DNA of 64,000 nucleotides from Streptomyces sp. 2131.1. Its GTDB lineage: Bacteria; Actinomycetota; Actinomycetes; Streptomycetales; Streptomycetaceae. Of this stretch, positions 17,364 to 26,418 are shown one piece after another; the first letter of the stretch is position 1; every line of letters begins with the position of its first letter. Below the pieces are notes generated by a model, which was given only the letters and a program-made list of their open reading frames with translations, had not been told where the DNA came from and made no database searches. Where the stretch lies: the NCBI RefSeq assembly GCF_900105515.1, contig NZ_FNSY01000001.1, forward strand, positions 3,844,001 through 3,908,000, read 5' to 3'. The position numbers and the translations under genes were made by a program.

Positions 17364-18272
17364 TTGATCACCCTTCCCCACCCTCGACAACCCCACCGCC
17401 CGCAATCGGCGCACCACCCCGGAACGCGCCAGCCGTCGGTGCATACGCACGACGCCGAGCGGTACGCGCTCGCCTTGGCCGGCGTCGTCATCGTCGCCCT
17501 GACCGCCGGAGCGTTCTGGCTCTCTTACGCGCACCTGGCCGACGTCGCCGGCCAGCACGGGCTCGGCACGTCGCCGATCCGCCGCTGGGCTTGGCCCGCC
17601 ACGCTGGACGCGTTCATCATCGCTGGCGAACTACTCATGCTGCGTGCCGCCTTGCGCCGCGTCACCGACCGATGGGCCATCGGCGTCACGGCCATCGGAT
17701 CGTCCGGTTCCATCGCGCTGAACGTCGCCGGGGTCAGCGACACGGGCGGCGCCACAGCTGTCCCGTTCCTCGACTACGTGGTCGCAGCGGTGCCGCCGGC
17801 CGCCGCGATGGCCGCCTTCGGCGTCTTGATGCGGCAGATCCACCAGCTCGTCGAGCACCCCGCGGAGCCTGCGGGATCGGGTACCGCGCAGGTGCCGGAT
17901 CGGCAGGCGACCACATTCGGCCGGTCCACCGAGCCTCCAGCCTCCGTAGTCGGTCGGCCTGCCGAGGAGATCGTCGAACCGAACCATGACGCTCGGCCGC
18001 TGGCCGCCATATCCGTTCAGTCGCCGGAACCGTCCTCGGCGCCCGCAGAGAGCAAACCGCGTGGCGGACGCCCACCCGGTGTCCCGCTCGAAGAGCTCGT
18101 AGCGATCGGCCGGGCTGCCGTTGCCGAGCAGGGAAAACTCTCCCGCGCTGTCGTCCGAACGGCGGTCGAGGACAAGAACCTGACGGTCGGCAGCGAACGG
18201 CTGACCAAGGTGATGGAGGTGCTCCGGGCTGAGCGGGCAACCTCCGCCGAGAACGAGCCCGCCATCGGCTGA
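17364..18272 (+). CDS. DUF2637 membrane protein with C-terminal winged-helix-like region
   Basis: A protein of 302 residues. Residues ~30-155 contain four hydrophobic helices (ALALAGVVIVALTAGAFW, then LDAFIIAGELLMLRAAL and two more). This is the DUF2637 family, common on actinomycete plasmids and integrative elements and related in role to Spd spread proteins. A Pro/Ser-rich linker follows, then a C-terminal helical region (~235-290) with VPLEELVAIGRAAV and GSERLTKVMEVLRAE that resembles a DNA-binding domain. TTG 17364 is supported by AGGAG eight bases upstream. It stands before mobC, so it probably belongs to the transfer functions. Confidence 0.8.
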   Translation: MITLPHPRQPHRPQSAHHPGTRQPSVHTHDAERYALALAGVVIVALTAGAFWLSYAHLADVAGQHGLGTSPIRRWAWPATLDAFIIAGELLMLRAALRRVTDRWAIGVTAIGSSGSIALNVAGVSDTGGATAVPFLDYVVAAVPPAAAMAAFGVLMRQIHQLVEHPAEPAGSGTAQVPDRQATTFGRSTEPPASVVGRPAEEIVEPNHDARPLAAISVQSPEPSSAPAESKPRGGRPPGVPLEELVAIGRAAVAEQGKLSRAVVRTAVEDKNLTVGSERLTKVMEVLRAERATSAENEPAIG

Positions 18273-18443
18273 GCGGAACCTCTGCCGGGTGACCGGAACC
18301 CTTCCGGTCACCCGGCAGCCCGCCGGTCTGAACCGTGGACCGGGCGTTTTCCACACCTGTGGATGCGGCGGGCGGCTCCCCGCTTTCCATCCGCCCCTAG
18401 CCCAGAACCGCGCGCTCCCTTCGCCTTCATCCGGAGAACACCT

Positions 18444-19184
18444 GTGACCCACGACCCGATCCACCGCGAGAGCGCCCACGAAGACGCGTCGGTGTCGACG
18501 AAGAGCCAACCCCGAAGGTCGCTCTGGCGCCGTGCGTTCGGACTGCCTGCCCCCGGCGGAGCCAGTAGTACCCCGAGTCCGACTCAAGGCCGGTCTTCGG
18601 GGATCTCCGCCCCGGGGGTGGCGGAGGAGGCCCGGCGCCAGGGGGCGCCGAACCGGGAGGTCGAGGCCGAGGGCGGCCGCGACCTGGACACGCTCCACAC
18701 CGCACAGCGCGAGATCCTCCGCCCCGTTCGCGATGCTACGACTGCTGCCGGCGAGCCCGCCGTAAAGAGCGTGCAGCCCACGATCCGCCGCTTCACCGGT
18801 GACAAACGTGGCCAGCGCATCGGCCCTCTGCGCTTCACCGTCGACGAGCTCTCCGCACTTGAGGTAGCTACCGCCGAGCACGGCTACAAGGGCGAGGGCG
18901 GCTTCGCTGCCGACGTGGTCGTCGCCTTCATCAGCGGACGGTTCACCGCAAACTTGCCCCTTTCCGAGGATCGCCGCCGCACCCATCACTTCCGCGCCCA
19001 GGTGCTGCGCCAGCTCAACCGCATCGGCGTGAACGTCAACCAGATCGCCCGTGCCCTGAACAGCGACCTCACCCCACCCGACATCCGTCAACACCTCGTC
19101 GAACTCCAGGCGCTGCTGGAACTCATCGCCGAGACACTGCGCGACCCCGCCGACCCGGTGGAAGAGGAGGAAGCAGCCGCATGA
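18444..19184 (+). CDS. mobC: MobC-like relaxosome accessory protein
   Basis: A protein of 246 residues. The N-terminal ~120 residues are variable and Pro/Ser/Arg-rich. The C-terminal part fits MobC: RIGPLRFTVDELSALEVATA (ribbon-helix-helix-like), then LRQLNRIGVNVNQIARALN, the family signature. MobC helps melt and bind oriT DNA for the relaxase. GTG 18444 is chosen because CGGAGAA stands just upstream. The gene overlaps the relaxase start by 4 bp (ATGA), showing a coupled mob operon. Confidence 0.85.
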   Translation: MTHDPIHRESAHEDASVSTKSQPRRSLWRRAFGLPAPGGASSTPSPTQGRSSGISAPGVAEEARRQGAPNREVEAEGGRDLDTLHTAQREILRPVRDATTAAGEPAVKSVQPTIRRFTGDKRGQRIGPLRFTVDELSALEVATAEHGYKGEGGFAADVVVAFISGRFTANLPLSEDRRRTHHFRAQVLRQLNRIGVNVNQIARALNSDLTPPDIRQHLVELQALLELIAETLRDPADPVEEEEAAA

Positions 19185-20743
19185 TCGCCGCCATCAAGCC
19201 GGCCGGTTCCAATACCCGGGGGCTGCTCGCCTATCTCTACGGCCCTGGCCGCCAGGACGAGCACCTGGACCCGCACATCGTCGCGGGTTTCGCGATGCTC
19301 GGCATGCCCGACCCTGGTCGCGACGAGAGCGCCACTCTGACCGAACTCGCCCGCTACCTCGACGAGCCCGTGCGCCTGCGGAACGGTGAGTTCGGGCGCA
19401 AGGTCACCGATCACGTGTGGCACTGCCCCGTGCGGGCGGCCCCTGAAGACCGGTACCTCTCCGACGTCGAGTGGGGCGAGATAGCTCAGCGCGTCGTCGA
19501 AGCCGCCGGCATTGCCCCGCCCGGAGACGACCTGGCCTGCCGCTGGATCGCCGTACGCCACGCTGACGACCACATCCACATCCTCGCCACCACCGTTCGC
19601 GAGGACGGCCGCCGCCCCAAGCTGCACGACAGCGGGATCCGTGTCGGCGACGCCTGCCGAGAGATCGAGAAGGACTACGGACTTCGGCAGCTGAAGAAGG
19701 GGGACCGCACTGCCGGCCGCCGACCCACCCAAGGGGAGATGCACAAGGCCGAGCGCAAGGGCTGGGAGCAGACCAGCCGGCAATGGCTCGAAGACTCGGT
19801 CCGGGCCGCCATCCCGCATGCACGCGACGCCGAAGAGCTCCTCGCCTACCTCGAAGCCCAGGGCGTGGCCGTGAAGTCCAGGCGCGGCCCGTCCGGTGAT
19901 CTGCTCGGCTACGCGATAGGTCGCCCTGATGACCTGAACAAGGCTGGAGAGCAGATCTTCCATCCGGGCGGAAAGATCGCCCCCGACCTCTCACTGCCCA
20001 AGCTGAAGGCCCGTCTGGAAAGCGCTAGCCCGGAAGAACACCCCACCGCCCGTCGCGCCCGTCCTGACACCCCCTGGCAGCAGGCCGTCGACGCGCTCGA
20101 CACCCTCCACGCTGATCTCGCGCCAACCGACGGCGATGGCGGTACGGAATTGCAGGCCGCCCAGGCGCACATTGCAGCCCTCGGAGAACTGCTCGAAGCC
20201 ACTGCACAGACGGCCCCCACGACACTGAGCGCGGAACTGCGCGCCAGCGCCAGGGAATTCACTCGCGCGCAGCGCTCCAAGATCCGTGCCGAAGATCGCG
20301 TCGCCCACGCGATGCGTTCTGCGGCTCGCGACATCGTGCACACGGCCACAGGCCCGGACGGCAGCGCATTGGCCGCTCTGCTCGCCGCCCTCGTATGGGC
20401 CACGGTCATCGCGAAGCGCTGGCACGAGGCCATGGGACACGCCCAGCAGACGGAGGCTGCCGCCCAGGCGCAGCGACACCTCCAAGCCGCTGCGGATAAG
20501 GCCGCCACTCCGGTGCTCGCCGACCTCAAAGCTCGTAGCCCACGAGAGGAGAGGCGTCGGGTCCTTGCCCACGACGTTCGAGCCGCGGTCCCGGGACATG
20601 CCGATCGAATCCTCGCCGAAGACGCCTGGCCTGCCCTCGCCACTCTCCTTGCCGATGCCGAAGCCCTCGGCCACGAGCCCCACCAACTCATCAAGGAAGC
20701 TGCCGCACAGCGAGAACTGGACACGGCCCTGGATTATGGATAG
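19181..20743 (+). CDS. Relaxase/mobilization nuclease
   Basis: A protein of 520 residues that is expected to nick oriT and pilot the strand during conjugal mobilization. The N-terminus MIAAIKPAGSNTRGLLAYLYG has candidate catalytic tyrosines at 18 and 20. The metal-binding histidine cluster is VRHADDHIHIL, with His127, His131 and His133. The C-terminal ~220 residues are helical, Ala/Glu-rich and probably coiled coil. It matches the relaxases of Streptomyces mobilizable elements in length and order. mobC overlaps upstream. No coupling protein is adjacent, so transfer would need a helper element. Confidence 0.88.
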   Translation: MIAAIKPAGSNTRGLLAYLYGPGRQDEHLDPHIVAGFAMLGMPDPGRDESATLTELARYLDEPVRLRNGEFGRKVTDHVWHCPVRAAPEDRYLSDVEWGEIAQRVVEAAGIAPPGDDLACRWIAVRHADDHIHILATTVREDGRRPKLHDSGIRVGDACREIEKDYGLRQLKKGDRTAGRRPTQGEMHKAERKGWEQTSRQWLEDSVRAAIPHARDAEELLAYLEAQGVAVKSRRGPSGDLLGYAIGRPDDLNKAGEQIFHPGGKIAPDLSLPKLKARLESASPEEHPTARRARPDTPWQQAVDALDTLHADLAPTDGDGGTELQAAQAHIAALGELLEATAQTAPTTLSAELRASAREFTRAQRSKIRAEDRVAHAMRSAARDIVHTATGPDGSALAALLAALVWATVIAKRWHEAMGHAQQTEAAAQAQRHLQAAADKAATPVLADLKARSPREERRRVLAHDVRAAVPGHADRILAEDAWPALATLLADAEALGHEPHQLIKEAAAQRELDTALDYG

Positions 20744-20900
20744 CTCAGTGGCTCTTCAAGGCTCTGATCTGGTGCTTTGCGTGAGAGACATGTCTGTGAC
20801 GGTTGTTCCCACGATGACCTCGGAGTCCCGCGACTGGGCGGCCCCGAATAACTGTTGGCTCTGCTGACAGAGCGATCACTGAGCCGCTAGGTTCCCTGCC

Positions 20901-21665
20901 ATGACGGAGTGGGGGATGCGCGTTGTGCGTGGTGGCTGCTGGTTCTCGTGGAAGAACTTGGAAGACCTGCTGACGATCTTTGAGGATGCTCTTCCGACCG
21001 GTCAGCTGACCGTCCGATACACGAAGAACACCCGCAAGAAGACCAGAGAGGACCTGATCCTCAGTACCGCTGAGACACATGAGTGGGCCGACCTCGCCTC
21101 GTTGCGAGTGCACCTGGGCAGCGAGCCCGTGATTACTGAACTGCAGATTGAGGTCTCTGCGCCTTCCGATCCACAGAAGATCAGTTTCAAGATCGGCGGC
21201 GACCGCTTGGACAAGATCTTCGACTGGCCGCACATGGCCGTGGCGAGGATCGAAGGTGGATCCAAGGCGTGGGAGGAAGGCGTGGCCCTCAGAGTGGGGG
21301 CAGTGTTCAACGAGGCCCGCTTCCTAGGGCGACGCCTAACCAAATGGATCAGCCGTCTGACTGAACTATGCCTACTGATCGCTTTGTGGAGCCTGATTTA
21401 CGAGCCGTCGGGGACGCCGGGAACAGTTGGGGCCAGTGCTCTCGTGATGGCTCTCGTGTTGTTCCGCACGCACTACCAGCTGACCCGGTCCATGCTCGTC
21501 AACGAGCCCAAACGCATCCGGAAGTTCCTGGTGCGACGCAGCCGGAACCACCCGAACGCGAGCGGACCGACTCAGTCACTTGTCGTGGTCGGCGTTCTGG
21601 CTAGCCTCGCTGGGATCATCTCCACCCTCGTCGCACTTCTCGACTACTTCTTCCCGCGCGGATGA
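20901..21665 (+). CDS. Membrane protein with soluble N-terminal domain, function unknown
   Basis: A protein of 254 residues, not recognised. Residues 1-~145 form a soluble, mostly beta domain (LQIEVSAPSDPQKISFKIGG). Then come hydrophobic segments around ELCLLIALWSLIYE, VGASALVMALVLF and SLVVVGVLASLAGIISTLVA near the C-terminus. This order (soluble domain, two membrane helices, basic loop, last membrane helix) is that of the protein at 8065-8862. Scattered matches (WxxL, then strands, then IxxxxE before a charged stretch) hint at distant homology. Both genes converge on a recombinase operon. The base composition is slightly less GC-rich than that of the neighbours. Confidence 0.65.
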   Translation: MTEWGMRVVRGGCWFSWKNLEDLLTIFEDALPTGQLTVRYTKNTRKKTREDLILSTAETHEWADLASLRVHLGSEPVITELQIEVSAPSDPQKISFKIGGDRLDKIFDWPHMAVARIEGGSKAWEEGVALRVGAVFNEARFLGRRLTKWISRLTELCLLIALWSLIYEPSGTPGTVGASALVMALVLFRTHYQLTRSMLVNEPKRIRKFLVRRSRNHPNASGPTQSLVVVGVLASLAGIISTLVALLDYFFPRG

Positions 21666-21736
21666 GCGGTTTTTCTGTGCTTTTGAGTAGCACTAACGAG
21701 GATCTGCGGTGTCGTGAGCGGGCTGCCGGGCTCGCT

Positions 21737-22138
21737 TCAACGGTGCAGGTCAGGGGACCGTTCGCTACATAGTCGGCGGATCTCGCCGTAGGCAGTTTCC
21801 AGGCGTCTGGCGAGTTCGCTGTTCTCCGCGCGCAGTTGCTTGATGCGCGCGAGCGCGGTCTCCAACCGTCGCTGGACGGAGGCGACCGACGCGGGCTGTG
21901 ACCCGGTTCGCTCGGTGGCGGGCTGCCGGTCCTGCAATTGTCGGATGGCGGCGACGAGGTCGGGCTGGGTGTATAGCCACGACCTCGAGACTCCTGCCGC
22001 CTTCGCGATCGCCGCGAAGCTGGTCCGGTCGCCGGTGCGTTGTGCTGCCGAGATGGTCTTCTCGGCGTCACTGCGAGCGCGCTCGCTGCGACGCCGGGTG
22101 GCCTCGGACAGTGCGGCGGTGTTGTCAGCTGGCGGCAT
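21737..22138 (-). CDS. tnpC: TnpC-like (DUF6262-type) coiled-coil protein
   Basis: A protein of 133 residues. Residues ~30-75 look like a helix-turn-helix (TSFAAIAKAAGVSRSWLYTQ), followed by a C-terminal coiled coil (RLETALARIKQLRAENSELA). This order is that of the third protein of Tn554-type transposons and of DUF6262 proteins that accompany recombinase pairs. ATG 22138 is preferred because GGAGG lies six bases before it; an ATG 24 bp upstream has none. It overlaps the upstream recombinase by 14 bp. In Tn554, TnpC influences the efficiency and orientation of transposition. Confidence 0.75.
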   Translation of the reverse strand: MPPADNTAALSEATRRRSERARSDAEKTISAAQRTGDRTSFAAIAKAAGVSRSWLYTQPDLVAAIRQLQDRQPATERTGSQPASVASVQRRLETALARIKQLRAENSELARRLETAYGEIRRLCSERSPDLHR

Positions 22139-24419
22139 CGACGTCCTCCACCTGGCCGCCAATGACGATCTGGTTCTCGGTAGTCCCCTCGAGGGCGCTG
22201 ATGATCGTGTCGAGCTTGCCGAGGGTGCGGCGGTTCTTCTCCGCGACCCGGGCGAGCCCGGATTGTTCGGCCTGGGCGATGAGTTCGCTGGTCTCCTGCC
22301 GCTGTTGGTGGTGCTGCTGGAGAAAGTCGCCGGTGGTGATGAAGAACCGGCAGTCCAGACAGGGGTTGGCGTACTCGCAGTCGGTCTGCACCGGGGCTCC
22401 GCAGTAGCCGTTGGGCAGCGTCACCTTCGCGCGGACCAGGCTCATCTTGGCCCAGGCCGCCCCGGCGAGCGGGTGGTCGGAGGCGATCTCGGCCCTCTGC
22501 CCCTCGTGGTTGACCTTGAGGGCGTTCTCCCAGTGCCGCCGCAGCGTCTTGTCGTGGAGCTTGGCGTAGACGGCGGTCATGGCCGGCGACATGTGATCGA
22601 GCAGGGTCTGGATCACGGGCTGGGGAACGTCGGCGTTGATCATGCGGGTGGCCAGGGTGTGCCGGAACTGGTGGAAGGTCACCTTCACCGGGGCGCCGTG
22701 CTCGTCGGTGAGGCTGAGCCGCTCCAGCCAGATCGCCAGGTGGTCGCGCAGGCGGCGGTCGCTGACCGGCTTGCTGCCGTCGACGTTCTTCAGCGCCGCG
22801 GGGAAGAGCCACTTGCAGCCCTGCGGGAAGCGTTCGAGGACGGCTTGCTGCTGGCGGCCGATCTCGGCCGCCAGGTCTTCGCTCAGCGGGAAGAACGCCG
22901 GGCGGTCGTGGATCTTGCGGTTGAGCCAGGCCAGGTAGGGGTTGTTCTCGGCGTCCCGGACGATGCAGTCGAAGGGCAGCCAGCGGGCGTCCTTCGTGCG
23001 CAGACCGCAGGCCATGAGGATCTTCAGCAGCACCCGTCCGTCGTCGGACGGGAACTGCGCGACGGCCTCGGGAGCCTCCAACTGGCGCATGAGGTGTTCG
23101 GGGATGAACCGCGGCTTCAGCCCGCGCGGCTTGGGCGCGTCGTCGTAGATGGCCGCGCTGCGGGCTAGGTCCGGCTGCCACTCGTAGCGATGGACGTCGC
23201 GCAGGAAGACACCGACGCAGCTGATGGCGCGCGAGCGGAAGTGCTCGCTGTGTCCTTCGGCCTGCAGGGCAGCGAACCAGGTCTCGATGCGGGCCCGGTT
23301 GAGCGCCGCCGGTCCGGCATCGACACCGTCGACGTCGGCGAAGTGGCAGGCCAGGCGGGTGACGGCCTGGACGCTGATGGCCAAGCCGGCCGGGTTGCTG
23401 CCGCGGGTCAGCCGCCAGCGGGCCCACCGCTTGGCCAGATCCTGCAGCCAAGGCTGAGGAATGCCACCGAAGTGCAGGCGGCAGCAGTCCTCGTTGGCCA
23501 GGCCGAGCAGCCGCAGATCCCAGCTGTCGCGAGGGAACTGGTCGGCCCACGGATCGTCGGCGACCAGCAGCCGCTGCAGCTCGAACCGGGTGTCGCGAAT
23601 GAAGGCATAGGACAGCGACTGGTAGCCCTTGCGCGCGACGCGGCAGAACTCCCGCCACTGCGTCTCGTCGAAGTCCATCAGGCTGTGCACGCCCGATTCG
23701 CGGATCCAGCTCAGCGCGCGGGTCACCGTCCGTGGAGCCGTGTGCCGGTCTCCGATGTCGGCGCGGCGCTGCAACCCGAACTGCACCTCCAGGCGGACCT
23801 GGCGCCCCAGGTCGTGAAACCGGATGTAGGGGTCGCGCCGCAGTTCCAGCCGCTCGAACCACTCGATCAACTGGTCGTCCAGCAGCTCGGGATGGCCGTT
23901 GTTGCGCCAGCGGATGTAGTGCCGCCGACACAACACCGAACCGGGGCCTGTCGTCCACCACGGGCAGTCGGGCAGCACACAGTCCCGCTCGCCGTGCGGC
24001 GGCGCCTCGTAACGCGTGGTGGCCAGCCATTCGTCCAGGTCCGGCGCCCCGGCCGCCTGCCACAGCTCCGTGTGCCGGGTGCAAATCCGCGGCGCGCACC
24101 CGTTCATTGAACGGCGGCAGCCCGTCACCGCGCAGCCCCGGATCACACGGTGGTGCCGGTGGTAGGCGTCCTCGCTCGGCACCCACGCCTCGAACTCGGG
24201 GCGGCCAGCCTGCACCCACCGCTGGTAGTGCGCGGTACACAGCCGCTTGACCGCGTAGCTCAGCATCCGCTCGCACGACGGGATGCGGCACTCGCCCTGG
24301 AAGAACACCCGGCTGGCACGCGGCGGATAGAACTCCTCGCCCCTGAACTCCGGCCGCACGACCTCCATCAGCCGCTCCAGCAGACCGGCCGGCGGCTGGA
24401 CGCGCTCCAGCGTGCTCAC
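22125..24419 (-). CDS. tnpB: TnpB-like tyrosine recombinase with zinc-binding C-terminus
   Basis: A protein of 764 residues. The N-terminal ~190 residues hold Cys/His motifs (CRIPSCERM, CAVTGCRR, CVLPDCPW) that may bind zinc. The catalytic domain has Arg in ACGLRTKDARWL, HxxR in FHQFRHTLATRM, LLDHMSPAMT and Tyr in AVYAKL, so all key residues are present. The tail has a Cys cluster (GYCGAPVQTDCEYANPCLDC) typical of Tn554-type TnpB. It overlaps TnpA by 4 bp and TnpC by 14 bp. It probably acts with them on a site-specific transposition reaction. Confidence 0.83.
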   Translation of the reverse strand: MSTLERVQPPAGLLERLMEVVRPEFRGEEFYPPRASRVFFQGECRIPSCERMLSYAVKRLCTAHYQRWVQAGRPEFEAWVPSEDAYHRHHRVIRGCAVTGCRRSMNGCAPRICTRHTELWQAAGAPDLDEWLATTRYEAPPHGERDCVLPDCPWWTTGPGSVLCRRHYIRWRNNGHPELLDDQLIEWFERLELRRDPYIRFHDLGRQVRLEVQFGLQRRADIGDRHTAPRTVTRALSWIRESGVHSLMDFDETQWREFCRVARKGYQSLSYAFIRDTRFELQRLLVADDPWADQFPRDSWDLRLLGLANEDCCRLHFGGIPQPWLQDLAKRWARWRLTRGSNPAGLAISVQAVTRLACHFADVDGVDAGPAALNRARIETWFAALQAEGHSEHFRSRAISCVGVFLRDVHRYEWQPDLARSAAIYDDAPKPRGLKPRFIPEHLMRQLEAPEAVAQFPSDDGRVLLKILMACGLRTKDARWLPFDCIVRDAENNPYLAWLNRKIHDRPAFFPLSEDLAAEIGRQQQAVLERFPQGCKWLFPAALKNVDGSKPVSDRRLRDHLAIWLERLSLTDEHGAPVKVTFHQFRHTLATRMINADVPQPVIQTLLDHMSPAMTAVYAKLHDKTLRRHWENALKVNHEGQRAEIASDHPLAGAAWAKMSLVRAKVTLPNGYCGAPVQTDCEYANPCLDCRFFITTGDFLQQHHQQRQETSELIAQAEQSGLARVAEKNRRTLGKLDTIISALEGTTENQIVIGGQVEDVDAAS

Positions 24420-25534
24420 GCCTTCACGCTCCCATTCCTCAACAGCCCTGCCGAGACAAGGACCTCCCGATGATCCTCCACCGTCAGATGCGCGTAGATC
24501 TGTTCCGTGACCTGCGACGACGAATGCCCCAGCAACTCAGCCACGACCTCGATAGGCACCTTGGCCCGCAGCAGCCGGGTCGCCCAGCTGTGCCGCAGCA
24601 CATGCGGCGTGAAGTGCCCGATCCCCGTCCGCTTGCGCAGCCGGGCCGCCAGGTCCTCGACCGCGCTGCGGGTCATCGGCGCCCCCACCGGCGGCCGGAA
24701 CAGGTTCACGAACACGTAGTCGCAGTCCAGCGTCCCGTACTCACTCTCCATATAGTCGGCGTAGGCGTCGAAAACCTCAGGTCCGGCCGGGACCGTACGG
24801 GGCTTCAGCCCTTTCACCCGGGCGGCGTTGACGTTGCTCTCCCGGGGAACGACACGCACCTCCCCGGCCCGCAGCCGCAGGTCCTCGTGCCGCAGCCCGA
24901 GCGCCTCCCCGATCCGCAGCCCGGTCTCCGACAGCAGCATGATCAAGAACCGGTCCCGCAGGCGGGCACAGGCGTCCACAAGACGCCGGGTCTCACCGGC
25001 GGTCACCGTGGCGGGCGCCTTCGGTGCCGTGGCGATACGGATCGGACTGTAAGCATCCAGCCCCGGTCCGTGGCGCCGGGTGTGCGCCAGCATCGGCACG
25101 TACCGGCCCATCGGCCGCGGCCCGGTCAGCTCCCCCAGCAAGGCTGGCACGGTCTCATCCCGGCGGGCATGGAACCGGTAGAGCCCGGCGAGTGCGGCCC
25201 GCTTGCGTACGAGCGTGGTGTTGCCGACCGCGGGCGGAGTGCCCGGCAGCTGGTACACGCCGGGCTGACGGGCCGGGCGCGGTCGCTGCAGCCAGACGAA
25301 GAACTCCGCGAGGTCCTCCAGGCCCAAGCACCGGAAGTCGGCGTCGCGTTGGCCGGTCCACTCGAAGAAGTCCCGCAGGTCGTGCGCGTACGCCTCCACG
25401 GTGTACGGCGAACGTCCCGTCGCGGTCAGGTGGCCCAGGTACACATCCGCCGCCTCGACGGGCAGTCCGCCGTCGTCGATGACGGTGTACGACACCCGAT
25501 CCGAGTCCGGAACCCGCACCCGCTGCACTCGCAT
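24416..25534 (-). CDS. tnpA: TnpA-like tyrosine recombinase
   Basis: A protein of 372 residues. The core-binding domain (~25-130) has the SAM-like GRSPYTVEAYAHDLRDFFEW. The catalytic motifs are Arg in SETGLRIGEALGLRHEDL, HxxR in TPHVLRHSWATRLL, LLGHSSSQVT and Tyr in QIYAHL, all intact. It is the first gene of the TnpA-TnpB-TnpC operon. The size and order (372, 764, 133 residues) parallel those of Tn554 (361, 630, 125 from memory). The intergenic stretch 25535-25913 upstream would hold the promoter and one transposon end. Confidence 0.85.
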   Translation of the reverse strand: MRVQRVRVPDSDRVSYTVIDDGGLPVEAADVYLGHLTATGRSPYTVEAYAHDLRDFFEWTGQRDADFRCLGLEDLAEFFVWLQRPRPARQPGVYQLPGTPPAVGNTTLVRKRAALAGLYRFHARRDETVPALLGELTGPRPMGRYVPMLAHTRRHGPGLDAYSPIRIATAPKAPATVTAGETRRLVDACARLRDRFLIMLLSETGLRIGEALGLRHEDLRLRAGEVRVVPRESNVNAARVKGLKPRTVPAGPEVFDAYADYMESEYGTLDCDYVFVNLFRPPVGAPMTRSAVEDLAARLRKRTGIGHFTPHVLRHSWATRLLRAKVPIEVVAELLGHSSSQVTEQIYAHLTVEDHREVLVSAGLLRNGSVKA

Positions 25535-25913
25535 AGCTCACTTCCTTGCGTCGACGACACGACAGCACCGGGTGTCCATGACGGGCCCCCGACACTGCCC
25601 ACTTCAACGACGAAGACGTCGAAGACGGCACGCAGCGAGCTGTTCATAAACGCCAGCCGGCGCGGGTTCTCATCGCCCGTATGCAGCACACGGGCCGAAA
25701 CGCTGCCCCGAACCGTGTCGCCGAAGCCGCCCGCCGACGCACCACCGTGGCCTGGAGCCGGGCGGGGGCGACACAGCCGCCGATACAGCCGAGCACCCGT
25801 GCTGTGGCTCCGGACCGAGGCAAGTCCCCTCATCGGTAGCGGGGTGGCGGGGATGCAGGCTGCCTGTCATTGAGTATCGAAGTGCGTCAAGTAGCCGAGA
25901 GGGAGAGGACCCC
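25535..25913. other. 379-bp gap upstream of the TnpA-like gene
   Basis: No gene is convincing here. It must hold the tnpA promoter (reading left) and the start signals of the gene at 25914 (reading right). The right boundary of the Tn554-like unit should also fall here, but such elements have no inverted repeats and no target duplication, so I cannot place it. Confidence 0.4.
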
Positions 25914-26351
25914 GTGGATTTCGACGAGTACAGCACCGCGTACCTGCTCTACGCGCCGGCGAAGAACCCGCAAGGGTGGAATCTGGATCTGGCCGCCTTC
26001 GGTCAGGCGCTCGACGACGCTTTCCCCGAGGTCCGCTACCGGCAGGAGGACGGGCACTCGGCTCGCCTGTCCTTCTGGGTGATGACGGCGGAGGGAGAGG
26101 AGTTCGACGGATTCGCCGACAACGAGTCTCGCGACACGATCGCCCTGAGCTCGACCACGGTCGACGAAGCTGCCTCATTCATCCTGTGGCTTCGCGACGC
26201 GTACCTCCCGGCCCCCGACCTCATCCGCTTCACCTCCGAGCTCGCCTATGAGCGGGACATCGACACCGACTGGCGCATCCCGGCCGGCGGAGACCACGAG
26301 CGGGTCGCGGACGAGCTCAAGCAGCACCTACAGGTTGTCGTCGGCGGCTGA
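25914..26351 (+). CDS. Hypothetical protein, 145 residues
   Basis: Not recognised. It is a small acidic soluble protein (many Asp/Glu; MDFDEYSTAYLLYAPAKNPQ at the start) with no membrane segments or clear motifs. GTG 25914 is supported by GGGAGAGG upstream. Codon use is normal for the genome. It is followed after ~70 bp by the kinase-like gene in the same direction. It could be an immunity-type or accessory protein, but nothing in the sequence shows a function. Confidence 0.65.
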   Translation: MDFDEYSTAYLLYAPAKNPQGWNLDLAAFGQALDDAFPEVRYRQEDGHSARLSFWVMTAEGEEFDGFADNESRDTIALSSTTVDEAASFILWLRDAYLPAPDLIRFTSELAYERDIDTDWRIPAGGDHERVADELKQHLQVVVGG

Positions 26352-26418
26352 CAACGGGGGCAGCGCGGCCCGCTCAGGACGCCGATGTGCCGGGCGACTC
26401 GCTGCTACGGTCGCTCGC

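Noticed and set aside
12909..20743. Self-transmissible actinomycete conjugative element
   Set aside because: MobC and a relaxase are present, but no TraB/FtsK-type translocase or type IV secretion gene is seen in the island, so mobilizable is the safer call.
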